Notes: generated by a model not told the origin, from the sequence alone. DNA of 64,000 nucleotides from Meconema thalassinum (GCA_946902985.2 OX336389.2:1289652792-1289716791); one strand, 5' to 3'. Shown: positions 33,984-44,810, numbered from the stretch's first letter. A program made the numbers and translations.

Positions 33984-34577
33984 CTAACTAACCTCTTTGA
34001 ACTTGAGGCAGCTTTTCTTTTCATCAATAAGATTGATACCTTGATTATTCCTCCTATCGTTCTTCCTCTCCTTTTTGCACTCGGATGAAATGTGGCCAAA
34101 CTCATTGCAGTTGAAACATCTCTTGCCTTTATCCTTGTGCTCACATTCCTTTGAACTATGACCAGATCCACCGCAATTATAACATCTATCTACACTAGTC
34201 GCCTCTTTCTTCTTTGTACTGCCCCAGCACTTTCCGTCCTTCTCGTTGGCACTCTTGGCACTTCCTTGAAAATTACTGTTATTATACTTTGTGCTTTTCT
34301 TTGGCAAAGACTTCACTGCCATCTCATAACTTTTCATTTTCTCCTTGAAATACTTGGATTTTTTTGCTCCATAGAGAAGAAGTTTTGATCCTGAATCGTC
34401 CTCGATCCCATCAATCACGTACTGACACAGAGAAACTTGCTCAACATCACCTCTACTGGCGATTTCCTTCATCACAAGAAAGTACTCCTGTAGAGATTCG
34501 TCGCGCTTTTTTCGTCGCTGGGTTAACAACTTGTGAATTTCTGCTCTGCTTGCCGCCACGTCAAACTCCTCTTTCAA
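33984..34577 (-). pseudogene. gag: Gag C-terminal part with two zinc knuckles, second gypsy element
   Basis: About 198 codons with CYNCGGSGHSSKEC and CFNCNEFGHISSEC, both CX2CX4HX4C nucleic-acid-binding knuckles. It is in the same frame as 34620-35216 but separated by a TAA at 34620-34622. It ends at a TAG (33984-33986), which is in the same frame as pol downstream. That stop may be a mutation or a read-through site. Confidence 0.9.
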
Positions 34578-34619
34578 GGCCTTCTTCAGTGCAGTCCAGG
34601 ACGTCAGTCCTTTCTCACC

Positions 34620-35216
34620 TTAAATAAAAAGCTTAGCTAAACCATCGAGTGATTTCTTAGCAAAAATAAACTTTTGCAGCTCACTCCATCCCATTAAGAT
34701 AGATGTCTCCTCAAAATCTGCGATCCATTTCTTCACTGGGTAACCATCCTTATCGTTAAATGTTTTCATAGCGCCCTCTACGTCGCGGAATGACAATGAA
34801 AACTTATGTTGTTCTCTATACCTTCTGTGCTGGTCTTCCTCTTCGCTCTCTTCGTCTTCTTCGTCTTCTTCATCTTCGTCATCATCGTCTATATTAGTTG
34901 CGAGTTCATCCAATTTTCTCAAGTAATAACAAATGGTGTTAATCATTACCTCCTTTGTCCCGATCTCGGTATTAAGAATCTCAGAAACACGCAACAGATC
35001 AGCCTTGGAAAATGTTTCTTCGATAAATTTCTTCTTAGCTTCCTCTTCAATGGAATTTTCGTCAAAATCGAATCCAGGAAACTCTCGCAGTCGCTTTCGA
35101 TTCTTCCTGTCGTCTGGTATATGCTCGAAAATGAGGTTACGTAAAACTTTGATTGCTTTGACCGGAGCATCACTTATGTTCTTATTTATTTTCTCTATTG
35201 CACCGAGTGTAGTCAT
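34620..35216 (-). pseudogene. gag: Gag N-terminal part, second gypsy element
   Basis: About 198 codons with ATG at 35216. It has a basic/hydrophobic N-region, a strongly acidic run near residues 110-130 (DDDDEDEEDEEDEES), then capsid-like WIADFEETSILMGWSE. It ends at an in-frame TAA, with the zinc-knuckle part continuing in the same frame. Confidence 0.85.
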
Positions 35217-35660
35217 CTTATTTGTTTACTCACGTCTATCAAGTAGATTTCCGTCAATATCGCTTCCTCAAAACCTCGCTATCAAACCTGTTTAACCTCA
35301 TTCACCAAACCGGTGATATCTGTAGGTGATATCGTTGAATACCGCTTCCCGTCGTTTCTCTCTGACGAGTTGCTATCCTATTACCACATCCACAATCCTC
35401 TGTCGTCGTTTAGATTCCGACCCTCGTCGTCGTCACGGCACCACTAATTGTCACCGAAACTGAAGAACAAATTTTGGTAGCCTATGAATCCTCGTCGTAG
35501 ATTCGCACGTCGTGGGCTCACAAAACTGCACGTCGTCTCGTCGTCAGCGTCGTAGGCAACAGCAACAAATATGTTTAGCCGTTCACTTCGTCGAAAACAG
35601 AGTCGTATTTTGCGTCGTACTTCGTGTCGTGGATTGCGTCGTAACTCGTTGTTTCAGTCC

Positions 35661-35678
35661 ATCCCGGACGAGCCCCCA
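35661..35678 (-). promoter_or_regulatory. Primer-binding site, proline tRNA type
   Basis: The minus strand reads TGGGGGCTCGTCCGGGAT two bases downstream of the 5' LTR. This equals the classical proline-tRNA primer site of gammaretroviruses and many gypsy elements over 18 bases. It shows the element was primed by tRNA-Pro. Confidence 0.9.
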
Positions 35679-35680
35679 TT

Positions 35681-35918
35681 TGTGGGAAACGGTTTCCAGA
35701 TCATGACACTCACAAGCATCGAATATAGAACTGAATTATTTATTAAAACAATGAAACTGATCAAAATACAGTAAAGAATTAAGGGGATGTGTTTCGCGGC
35801 TCGTTGGAACTCGGAATACTGCTTCTCTTCTTTTTATTCTCAGACAATGGCGCTGAGCTTACTCCTGTGCCCGCTAGATCCCATACTCGGCCTTCTTGAT
35901 CCTCATCCGGCTCCCACA
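35681..35918 (-). repeat. 5' LTR of the second gypsy element
   Basis: It begins TGTGGGAAAC and ends CTCCCACA, is a near copy of 31688-31926, and is followed by a TA repeat. Confidence 0.93.
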
Positions 35919-36331
35919 TATATATATACTAGCAGAAGTACCCATTCTTCGAACGGTCTTCGGTATTAATAACCAGATGTTATCAATTGAGCTACTGTTG
36001 GAATGTTTAGGGGCTTGGAACCTGTTTGTTGGCAAAGAAAAATTATTAGTTAAAATGTGCTCTCAAACTAAATTTTCCTAACGTGTTCTTCCTGGCGTGA
36101 AAATAAAATTGAAAACTTCGTAGAATAATCGCAATACACGTCACATACGAACTGACCCTAACCGTTGTGTCAAGTGCCCAACTACAGGAAGACCCCTCTT
36201 ATAAATTATAAAGGCTTGTGGTGCATGAAAATTCAGTGTTTTTATCCTCCAATGGCCCAAATTCCTAAAATCAACAAAAAACAGTCTACTATTTCTATTC
36301 AGGAATTTTTGAAAATAATGTTGATGTTTGG

Positions 36332-37998
36332 AGATATAATAGACCTTCTGTACGACATATCGCACGTGTAAGGCGTGTGAAAAAAATCTAGGGTACTCCA
36401 TTTGCAACCTTTCACAGAAATGTAATAAATGGAGTGGAATTACTTATTCCAGAAATAGATGGAAAGTTGGATGCCACCTCTTGAGATACTGTTGTCATGG
36501 TTAGTGGCTTGCATTCCTTCTTTAGTTTATTAAATGAAATTAGTTTTCTGGGAATATCTAAGAAACTGTTGGGTTTAGAACCTTAAAATATAGTTTTCGG
36601 GGACCCTTTACGGCTCTTGAGGGGCCCCGAGTTTTGTTTATGACCCCAAGGGTTTGAAAATGAGCTTTGTCTCTTCGTTGTACGCCATAATAATGATAAT
36701 AATTAAAAGAATACTACTACTACTACTACTACTAATAATAATAATATAACAAAATAGGGATATGGATATAATAGACCTTCCGGACCATACCCGCACGTGT
36801 AAATCGCGTTAAAAATTCTAGATTACCCCTTGACCCCTTAAGCGCATTATATGTATTAATGAATATTTCAGCTTAATTTGGATCCGTTATAACCTTATTG
36901 CCGTTTGCAAACCTTCACAGTAATGGAATTGTATTGCGTCTTACAGAAATAGATGGACCTCTGAGATTCTGTTGCCATTGTTACCGGCATGCATTCCTTC
37001 ATTAATTTATTAAGTGAAATTAGTTTTTTGGGAATATCTCAAAAACTGTTGGTTTTAGGGCCTTAAAATGTGGTTTTCGGGGTCCTTTTAGGGCCCCCGA
37101 GTTTCGTTTCTCACATTGAGGGGCTGAAAATGAGCTTTGTCTCACGCTTATTTCAGCATGTATTTTAAGGGGGTAGACCCCCTGTTATGAGAGGTACGGA
37201 GAAGAGTTACATCAATGATTAGTGTCGTGCCTATGATGGATATCTGTATCAAATTTTAGGTTAATCCACCCAGCCGTTCTCGAGTTATAAGGACACAAAA
37301 AATTGTCCACAGACAGACAAAAATATAATTTTCCGTGCATCCGTCACAAAACAGTCCGAAACGGGCAAATATGTCAAATTTTCGTAGAAAAGCCGAAAAA
37401 TAAGACAAACATTCATTTTTATATAATAGAGAAGGGATATAATAGACCTTCCGTACCACACCCGCACGTGTAAATCGCGTGAAAAAATTCTAGAGTACCC
37501 CTTGACCCCTTAAGCGCATTGTATGTATTAATGAATATTTCAGCTTAATTTGGATCCATTATAACCTTATAGCAGTTTGCAAACCTTCACAGTAATGTAA
37601 TAAATGGAATTGCATTGCGTCTTACAGAAATAGATGGACCTCTGAGATTCAGTTGCCCTGGTTACCGCCATGCATTCTTTCATTAATTTATTAAGTGAAA
37701 TTAGTTTTCTGGGAATATCTCAAAAACTGTTGGTTTTAGGGCCTTAAAATGTGGTTTTCGGGGTCCCTTTAGGGCCCCTGAGTTTCGTTTCTCTCATTGA
37801 TGGTCTGAAAATGAGCTTTGTTTCACCCTTCTACGCCTATTTCAGTATGCATTTTAGGGGGGTAGGGCACCTTTTATGAGAGGTACGGAGAAGAGTTACA
37901 TCAATGATTAGTGCGGTGCCTCTGATGGATATCTGTATCAAATTTTACGTTGATCCACCCAGCCGTTCTCAAGTTATAAGGACTCGTAGAAGTTGTCC

Positions 37999-38035
<37 letters not shown>

Positions 38036-38135
38036 AAAATTATTTTTGCGCGCATCCGTCATAAAACAGCCTGAAACGCGCAAATATCGCAAATTTCCGT
38101 GGAAATTTAGAATAAACAGACAAACTTTCATTTAT
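36332..38135 (+). repeat. Dispersed repeat with three tandem-like copies
   Basis: Units start GATATAATAGACCTTC at about 36332, 36765 and 37436, continue with CGCACGTGTAAATCGCG and GGTTTTAGGGCCTTAAAATG, and end (latter two) with CCCAGCCGTTCTC, ACAGACAGACA and TTTTATATA. That ending is common in arthropod retroposons. A (CAGA)n run is at 37999-38034. No coding. Confidence 0.7.
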
Positions 38136-38389
38136 ATATATATAATCCTGAGCTTGCCTGCGTGGGTACATCCAACGACTAAGGCTAAGTGATATAATTG
38201 GCCACCATCTGTTTCGTATGGCGTTACTCAGAGGGCCAAAACTCAGTCAACATTGCCTTACGATTCACACATAGCCTAGGGGAACGATTTTCTCCTCAAG
38301 TGTCTAAATATGTTGCTTTAACACTTTATGCTTTTTCTAATAAATTATAAATATTGTAATGTCAGCGGATTTGGATAACAAACATGCGG

Positions 38390-38816
38390 ATACGGATAAA
38401 AGTCGTACGACTGCGGGGCGGATGCGGATATCAGTCGTGCGGATGCAGGCCGGATGCGGATAACAGTCGTGCGGATGCAGGCCGGATGCGGATAACAGTC
38501 GTGCGGATGAAGGCCGGGTGCAGATAACTGTCGTGCGGATGCAGGCCGGGTGCAGATAACTGTCGTGCGGATGCAGGCCGGGTGCAGATAACTGTCGTGC
38601 GGATGCAGGCCGGGTGCAGATAACTGTCGTGCGGATGCAGGCCGGGTGCAGATAACTGTCGTGCGGATGCAGGCCGGATGCGGATAACAGTCGTGCGGAT
38701 GAAGGCCGGGTGCAGATAACTGTCGTGCGGATGCAGGCCGGATGCGGATAACAGTCGTGCGGATGCAGGCCGGGTGCAGATAACTGTCGTGCGGATGCAG
38801 GCCGGATGCGGATAAC
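38390..38816. repeat. 32 bp minisatellite
   Basis: About 13 tandem units of GTCGTGCGGATGCAGGCCGG plus (A/G)TGC(G/A)GATAAC(A/T). Because 32 is not a multiple of 3 and the unit lacks minus-strand stops, all three minus frames stay open and give spurious repeat proteins. Confidence 0.92.
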
Positions 38817-38821
38817 GTTCT

Positions 38822-38895
38822 GCTTCCCAATCCTCGCGTGAATTACAAATACACACACTACTACAAACATCACAATAACACAGGTTATATTGTCC
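38822..38895 (+). mobile_element. SINE family A tail fragment
   Basis: ACACACACTACTACAAACAT followed by AATAACACAGGTTAT matches the family A 3' part only. Confidence 0.6.
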
Positions 38896-39540
38896 CCCTA
38901 CTATCATATCCTGTAATTGATATGTCTGCAAGACAGGTCTGTATAAGCCACTCGAACGCACGGTGCGATTATCTCCACAGCTAAGCTGCGATATCTGATT
39001 ACTTCACAGGACAAGCTAAGGGCTAGAGCGAGGAACACTGAGGCTTGTGAGACCAAGCAAGAAGGCAGCTTACAATAATCGCAATGCACAACTGAATATG
39101 GGCCTGAGCACAACGTAACCCTATAGTCGCTTCATTATCTTTATTGATTACTGTATGTTTCAAAAATTTAAAGTTTTTTTTCTGAAGTATTTAGGTTGTA
39201 AGTGCATTGTCGTTAGGAGATTTTAAGTAATTTATTTGGCAAGAAAATCCTCGCCCTGAAGTTTTAAGATCATAAATACATTATTTTTAGGGAATTTTTT
39301 AGGTTAATTATTGATCAACAAAATCCTAGCCATAGATATTAACGCTCAAGCTTTGCTGTCTTTCGTCTCTTAAATTGGAGACATACTTTCCCTGTACCGT
39401 GTATACAAGTCCTAAATTTGAGAGAAGACACTAGTGGAGGAGGCCACACAATAAGTAGTTTGGCGATTTACAGAAGAGTCAGAGTCACAAATTGAATACG
39501 TCTATTTGTTGTAATTATTGTAATTAATACAGAGTTATGA
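38896..39540. other. No gene seen
   Basis: Mixed sequence, AT-rich after 39130, with no coding frame or repeat match recognised. Confidence 0.5.
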
Positions 39541-39578
39541 TATGTCCCTTTCCGGCGCGGCCGAATGGCATTACATAC

Positions 39579-40010
39579 TCAGATAATACAGTAATGTATC
39601 GCTCTCATAGTGTTGCCCAGTGACTCATCTGCACAAGCTCCTGGGCCCACATTTTCACCGGATCTCTCACTCATTAGAATCTTATTATCTATGATCGTAC
39701 GACGACGGGCTTGCCATAGAGCACCCGCGATCACAATAGATGCATTTGGGCACGCATTGTAGTAGTCTACCCCAGGAGGACATCCAACGCCTTTCTTCTC
39801 AAAGCAGTGGCGTGTAGCATCGGTTACTGCCACCCGTGGTGGGGCTCCAATGCACGGATCTCCCTGTGTATGGTGGGATCTCTGTCCATTAAATCTGTTT
39901 GCGAAGGCCCACGTCATTCTTGAAGTTACAATTTTTTTAATGTTGAGCAGTGTAGTTTCTGCCACGCTAGAACTAGGTGGCTCTTGGACCGTGCAAACCA
40001 CACGTGGCAC
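39579..40010 (-). CDS. Unidentified ORF, 143 codons
   Basis: A clean frame with four cysteines in the middle (GDPCIG, RHCFEKKGVGCPPG, NACPNAS) and varied, protein-like composition, unlike the low-complexity frames elsewhere. I do not recognise it. No signal peptide is evident. It could be an exon-like remnant of a host or mobile-element gene, or chance. Neighbours are only repeats. The flanks were not resolved into a larger gene. Confidence 0.35.
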   Translation of the reverse strand: MPRVVCTVQEPPSSSVAETTLLNIKKIVTSRMTWAFANRFNGQRSHHTQGDPCIGAPPRVAVTDATRHCFEKKGVGCPPGVDYYNACPNASIVIAGALWQARRRTIIDNKILMSERSGENVGPGACADESLGNTMRAIHYCII

Positions 40011-40236
40011 CGAATCTAAGAGTGGAAAGGAGTTCTTTATTTTCTTTTTCGAAACAAAATTTTTAATTTTTTCCTCAGAGAATACATATTTTGAATCAAG
40101 GAGGAAATTGAACTACTGCCGTGCGTGTGTACCATTAACTGCTGCCAGTATTGAGAAAGTTATCCTTGGACTAAGAATGAAATACCAGCACCGAATTTCC
40201 CTGGAGCAATTTTGGGGAAGTACCATACTTAAGATC

Positions 40237-40470
40237 GGCCACGCTGGCCAAGAGTGCTAACGAGGTAGCTCGCACCTCGCTGGCATCAGGAGAGCGCGGG
40301 TTCGAATCCCACCTCAGCCGTCCTGAAAATGATATTCGTGGTTTCCCCATTTTCACCTCCAGGCGGTTCCTTTCAACAGGTCTACGGCCGACTTCCTTCC
40401 AAAATCCCTTCCCTCACCCTTCCCGACAAAGTGTGTTCAGCTCCGAGATACCAACCTTGCGACGGTAGAG
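40237..40470 (+). mobile_element. SINE, minor family
   Basis: It has a tRNA-like head (CGGCCACGCTGGCCAAGAG, CGCGGGTTCGAATCCCACC with a good B box) and a body (GTGGTTTCCCCATTTTCACC, GCGGTTCCTTTCAACAGG). The tail is unclear. Confidence 0.6.
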
Positions 40471-40515
40471 GAATGATCAATTGCAGAGTCCATGGGTAAA
40501 GCCGAGCTGGGAAGA

Positions 40516-41188
40516 GGTGGGTTCACACGGAGTCGTGAAGCGGGCGAGAGCACTACTGGTCGATCAGCCGGACGTGGACACGACCTCGTGTGAACCAGTG
40601 GTAGTGGGAGTGGGGGTCGTGTTCGCCCTCGAAGAGGTGGGGCGTGAAATCTCCGACTGGTTGGAGTGAGACGACCGCTTCAGTCGTATTCTTGCCGAAG
40701 GGATGACAATATGTTTGTGTTTAAAATGAGTAGTGCCCAGGTGATGAAGTTTGTAGAGTTATACCGCGAAAAGGAATGTTTGTGGAAAATAAATTCGGAA
40801 GCATACAAGCATGCAGATTTGGTTCCATCCTAAAGAAGTTTCTGTAGCTATTTGGATCTTCCAAGGATAACTCCCGACAAATACTATTGGTGGCACCGAG
40901 TACATTACGCCTATTTACCCAGTTCCGAGTCCACACATGCCTCTTTTTTGTTTTATTCCGGGTTTTCGAATGATTTATCAACTCTTGTATTAATACTTCA
41001 CATACAACTTTTGCAGCTTCACGTTCTGCCATGATAGAACAACGAGCGAGAAACTTACGACCAGCGAGAACACTTCGTCCGTGTGAACTGAACAAGGTCG
41101 TGGGTTCTTGAGTTGAATAAGCAAGTCGTGACGCATGCTCAAAACTAGTAGTGCTCTCGCCCGCTTCACAACTCCGTGTGAACCCGCC
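40516..41188. mobile_element. Harbinger-type MITE with 42 bp TIRs
   Basis: 40516-40557 and 41147-41188 are inverted copies that agree at 40 of 42 positions (GGTTCACACGGAGT, GTGAAGCGGGCGAGAGCAC). The interior codes for the N-terminal part of a PIF/Harbinger (ALP1-like) nuclease on the minus strand. The element is about 673 bp, too short to be autonomous. No matching 3 bp target duplication is obvious. Confidence 0.75.
40721..41032 (-). pseudogene. N-terminal part of a PIF/Harbinger nuclease
   Basis: From ATG 41030-41032 (MAEREAAKV), the segment HVWTRNWVNRRNVLGA, ELSLEDPNSYRNFFRM is the typical N-terminal region of Harbinger (ALP1-like) DDE nucleases. After that the frame drifts into unrelated sequence. 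The catalytic domain is lacking. It lies wholly between the TIRs. Confidence 0.8.
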
Positions 41189-41349
41189 TTAAGATGGCGG
41201 CTGAAATTCAACATGACTTGATAAGAAGTCACTAGTTATAACTTAGCATGGTCTTCCTGGGGGAGGCTATTTCCATTCTTATTCCTTCAAGATGTGCCCA
41301 AAATTCATCTATTGTGGCCGCGGGTGGCCTGTGGCAAGCCAGTCGCTGT

Positions 41350-41565
41350 CCACTCATGGATCATTTGTCTGGAGTAGAAGCAGAAAACCACGGAAACACA
41401 CTTCCAGGAAGGCTGAGGTGGGAATCGACCCCACCTCTTCTCAGTGTTGTTTCACGGGGCAGAGTGTACCCCGTTCCAGCCCTCAGACCAGAATAAAATT
41501 TCTTGACAGAGCAGGGAATCGAACCCGGTCCTCCGGGGTGATAGTCTAGAATGTTAGCGTTACAC
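41350..41565 (-). mobile_element. SINE family A head fragment
   Basis: The minus strand has the head (GAATCGAACCCGGTCCTCCG on plus) and the second B box (GTGGGAATCGACCCCACC). The 3' tail is missing. Confidence 0.75.
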
Positions 41566-41589
41566 ACTGAAGAAATGGCTTCTAAAACA

Positions 41590-41745
41590 TATATAGGCTG
41601 TATTTATACTGTAAGCCCCAAAAAGGGGCGGGTGAGGAAGGCGGGAGGGGGAAATGGAGTGTCGACCTCGATACCAAGTCGCATTGATGTGGTACGTCGC
41701 TCCGCCCGGTGCCGCAACAGTCGGATCTAATACAGGGAGAGCCTT
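41590..41745 (+). repeat. Direct repeat, left copy
   Basis: GTAAGCCCCAAAAAGGGGCG, GGTGAGGAAGG and CGACCTCGATACCAAGTCGC recur at 43965-44130. The pair flanks the GTGTGACGG element copy 2. Function unknown. Confidence 0.7.
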
Positions 41746-42149
41746 CCCTAGAGAACGGAACCTCACTTAGGCCGTGTGACGGTTGAGAGTGATTAGTCAG
41801 TGTCAGTTGACTAGCATCTACCGTTCCCCAACAGCGGGTTGGGAATCGCCGGATGCCGTCATAGCTTGATTACATTCCCAGCTGGCAAGATACCTTAGTT
41901 CAGAGAGTTGAGACTTGTAGTGAAGTACTCTAGCCTATCTTGTAACCCGTGAACATGCTTAGGTATAGAACAAAACATCGTTTGTATCATTTCAAATGAT
42001 CTTGTCGACTTCAGCGTTATGCTTGGGTCTAACGTTATGCGCTACGGTTACGGCGTGTATGACGTCATCATGTTGTTCAGTGCATATGCACAGAGTCTGA
42101 GTTTACTGCTGGGGTCTGCCGTTATGCGATACGGAGACGGCGAGTGCGT

Positions 42150-42676
42150 GAAGTCAGACAGGAATACAGAGTGACTCCTAAAGAAGTGTGCAAGATGTCA
42201 GACAGGAATACAGGGTGACTCCTAAAGAGTTGTACACGATGTCAGATAAGAATAAAGGATGACCCTTAACGAGGTGAACAAGATGTCAGACAAGAATACA
42301 GGGTGACTCCTAAAGAGGAGTACACGATGTCAGATAAGAATACAGGGTGACTCCTAAAGAGGTGTACAATATCTCACACAAGAATACAGGGTGACTCCTA
42401 AAGAGATTTACAAGACGTCAGATAAGAATACAGGGTGACTCCTAAAGAGGTGTACAAGATGCCAGATAAGAATACAGGGTGCCTCCTAAAGAGGTGTGCA
42501 GGATGTCAGAGCAAAATACAGGGTGACACTTAACGAGGTGCACAGTATGTTAGATTCAATTCAAATACAGGTTACCCTTAAAGAGGTTTGCAAGATATCA
42601 GATTCAAATAATGGGTGACCCTTAAAGATTTGTAAGGATGTCAGACTCAAATACAGGGTGACCCTTAAATAGGTGC
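42150..42676. repeat. 44 bp satellite, about 12 units
   Basis: Units read GATGTCAGAYAAGAATACAG, then GGTGACTCCTAAAGAGGTG plus RYACAA. They become more diverged toward the right (ACCCTTAAAG forms). They occur only inside the second GTGTGACGG element. Confidence 0.85.
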
Positions 42677-42879
42677 CCGCGCGGGAAGCCTATGTTAATG
42701 GGTAATGGAGTCTGTTGAAAGAGTCCTGAGACTTCAAGCGAAGCGAGAAGCCCTCCTGAGCCTTTCTAATATGTGTAGCATTTGTAGCATGCGTCATTTG
42801 AAATTATATAAAGTCTAGTCTCTCAGACTAACTGTATCTTTTTTTCTAGTGGAAACTTATCTTCTCAAGAAGAAGTCTT

Positions 42880-43110
42880 CCAGTAGATGAGTTCGTACGT
42901 TTCAGCGCCGTGCGATTTTACTTTGTGGGGGAACCTCAAACAAAAGGTATACAGAAACAATCTGCGTACTCCGGAGGCTCTCGAAAAGGAGATAACTGCA
43001 GTGATACCAAATATCAGTGAGGACGAATGACAGCGAGTGTACAAATTTTTCCTACAATGAAGCAATGTGTGTTAAGAAAATTATGGACAGCATTTCCAGC
43101 AACATGTAAG
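42880..43110 (+). pseudogene. Decayed mariner-type transposase C-terminal fragment
   Basis: It aligns to 15395-15610 at the DNA level (TTCGTACGTTTC, GTGGGGGAACCT, GGAGGCTCTCGA) but has stops and frame changes such as TGA after GAGGACGAA. Confidence 0.7.
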
Positions 43111-43234
43111 TAATGATGACCCTTAAATACGTTAAAAAGTGTAAATGTGTTGACCTAGTTGGGCTCTACGTTGCTGCTATAGCGCCAGTGCCTTTCCTGA
43201 CAGGCCGCTAACCACAGTGCCCCTTCCGTCACAC

Positions 43235-43964
43235 GTCGCATGCGAGGTTCCGAGGGAGGACCCTCACTGTAGAAGTGAGCCTGAAGACACGACACGAATG
43301 TTTGAGCTTTATTTTGCCCCGGCAAAAAAACTTAAATTTAACAGAAATAGTATAATCAAATAAAAAATGTTAACTTATAAAACTAAGATAAATTAAAGAT
43401 TTTGAAAAATGAATAAAAACACACATAAATTACTGACACGTTGGTAACACTGGTGATAGATGTGAAACCAGTCAATTGCAGGTCTCGACTCGTGGGGACA
43501 GCGGGCGCAGATCACAGTCTAGCTAATCCGTTCCACCCCTCGGCTTATATCGATTTAGCCCCCCACCCTATTCCTGCTTTATTAACGTGTATCTGGCGGA
43601 GTGTCCACTCTCCATGCCCGCCTGCACTATGGTATTGTTACCGTCAGTCCAATTGGAAATATAGACTATCACTCCCACTATGATTGTATGCACAGACCTC
43701 TGTATATCAATCATTGCTAAGGCTTCTTGCAAGAACATTGCACTACTATCGCGCTCCTATTTATTTGGCCTTCGAAATTAAAAATATCGGGTTCAACAGG
43801 GGCTCAGTCTGTTGACCTTTAACCCTTTACGGGATAGTGGTTTCTATATTAACCACCAGTCATAAGCTCAGTTTATGTTTTCAAAGATGCTCATGGTTGA
43901 ATCTTTCAGCCAAATTTAGGAGAATTTTCATGCTGAAGTGCTATTATTTCGAAAAATCAAATAT
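43235..43964. other. No gene seen
   Basis: Mixed sequence. No repeat or coding frame recognised with confidence. Confidence 0.5.
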
Positions 43965-44130
43965 TATATACGTATAGGCTGTATAATAACTATAAGCCCC
44001 AAAAAGGGGCGGGTGAGGAAGGAGGGGGGGGGGGGCGAGATGGAGTCTCGACCTCGATACCTAGTCGCTTTGATGTGTCATATCGCGCCGCGCGGTGCCA
44101 CAACAGTCGAATCGAATACTGGGAGAATGT
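43965..44130 (+). repeat. Direct repeat, right copy
   Basis: It matches 41590-41745 and includes an expanded G run at about 44024-44035. Confidence 0.7.
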
Positions 44131-44219
44131 GGTGGATAAAATGAAAAGAACAAAACAAAAACACAAAAAAAAAAACTAAAAACATTAACAAATTTAAGTG
44201 TAAAAATTAAAAATATAAA

Positions 44220-44810
44220 TCTCTACTTAGTATAAAACAAAGTCCCCGATTCTTGGATGTCACGGGTAATATCGAAAACCACTGGAAGGAATTGGATGCA
44301 GTTTTCACCATTCTGTAAAGGATATCTCGAGGAAGGTTTACGTAGAAAATTATTTATTTATGATCAGAAAAAGCCAAGCAGTAACGATTTCAATGAAAAA
44401 GTCGAAAAAAGACCTGGCGTCCATGCGGATTTTAAGCTTTCGCTGGGCAAACTGTTAAAAATATCAATATACTATGAGTATAAGAATTGTTCAGCATGAA
44501 AAGTTCTACAAAAATGTCCGTAAGAGCATATCTCTATCTTCAATACATCGCCCACTATAAGTGTTTTTAGATTGGACGGAAGGGGGATTTGTGTTTCATG
44601 CACCTCGCCATTCTTAAATTATGTCTGACAAGAATTCGTTGCGCATGCGTCTTCATAATAGTATTATTAATAATCCAGTGAGTGATTTTAACCCATCATG
44701 TCGAGACGTAAAACGGATATAGGTCGTAGTTCATTGACATCGAAAGAAAAGGCGCTAATTACGTAATGCATTCATAACCATTCCCGGGCGAAGCCGAGGC
44801 GTGTTGCTAG
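44220..44810 (+). mobile_element. Helitron-like non-autonomous element
   Basis: It starts TCTCTACTTAGTATAAAAC just after an A and ends CTAG just before a T, the Helitron insertion pattern. The GC-rich CCCGGGCGAAGCCGAGG sits about 12 bases before the CTAG end and can form a short hairpin. The interior GGCGTCCATGCGG-type sequence is typical of non-autonomous Helitrons. No Rep/Helicase is present. Confidence 0.7.

Larger units (their letters stand above)
31688..35918 (-). mobile_element. Second Ty3/gypsy-type element, internally deleted
   Basis: LTRs of about 238 bp (31688-31926 and 35681-35918) start TGTGGGAAAC and end GGCTCCCACA, perfect short inverted ends. The minus strand holds gag with zinc knuckles, protease remnant, RT/RNase H junction and integrase pieces. 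A primer site lies beside the right (5') LTR. It was inserted into an AT dinucleotide run, so the target duplication is unclear. Missing RT core means it needs helper proteins. Confidence 0.93.
41774..43234. mobile_element. GTGTGACGG TIR element, copy 2, with satellite insert
   Basis: GTGTGACGG at 41774-41782 is mirrored by CCGTCACAC at 43226-43234. The left part (CTGGCAAGATACCTTAGTTC, TAGGTATAGAACAAAACAT) and right part (GAAGAAGTCTTCCAGTA onward) match copy 1 at 15152-15746. An extra ~860 bp sits between them, including a 44 bp satellite. Confidence 0.6.

Noticed and set aside
38337..38961. Three overlapping minus-strand repeat proteins
   Set aside because: They are produced by a 32 bp minisatellite read in all frames.
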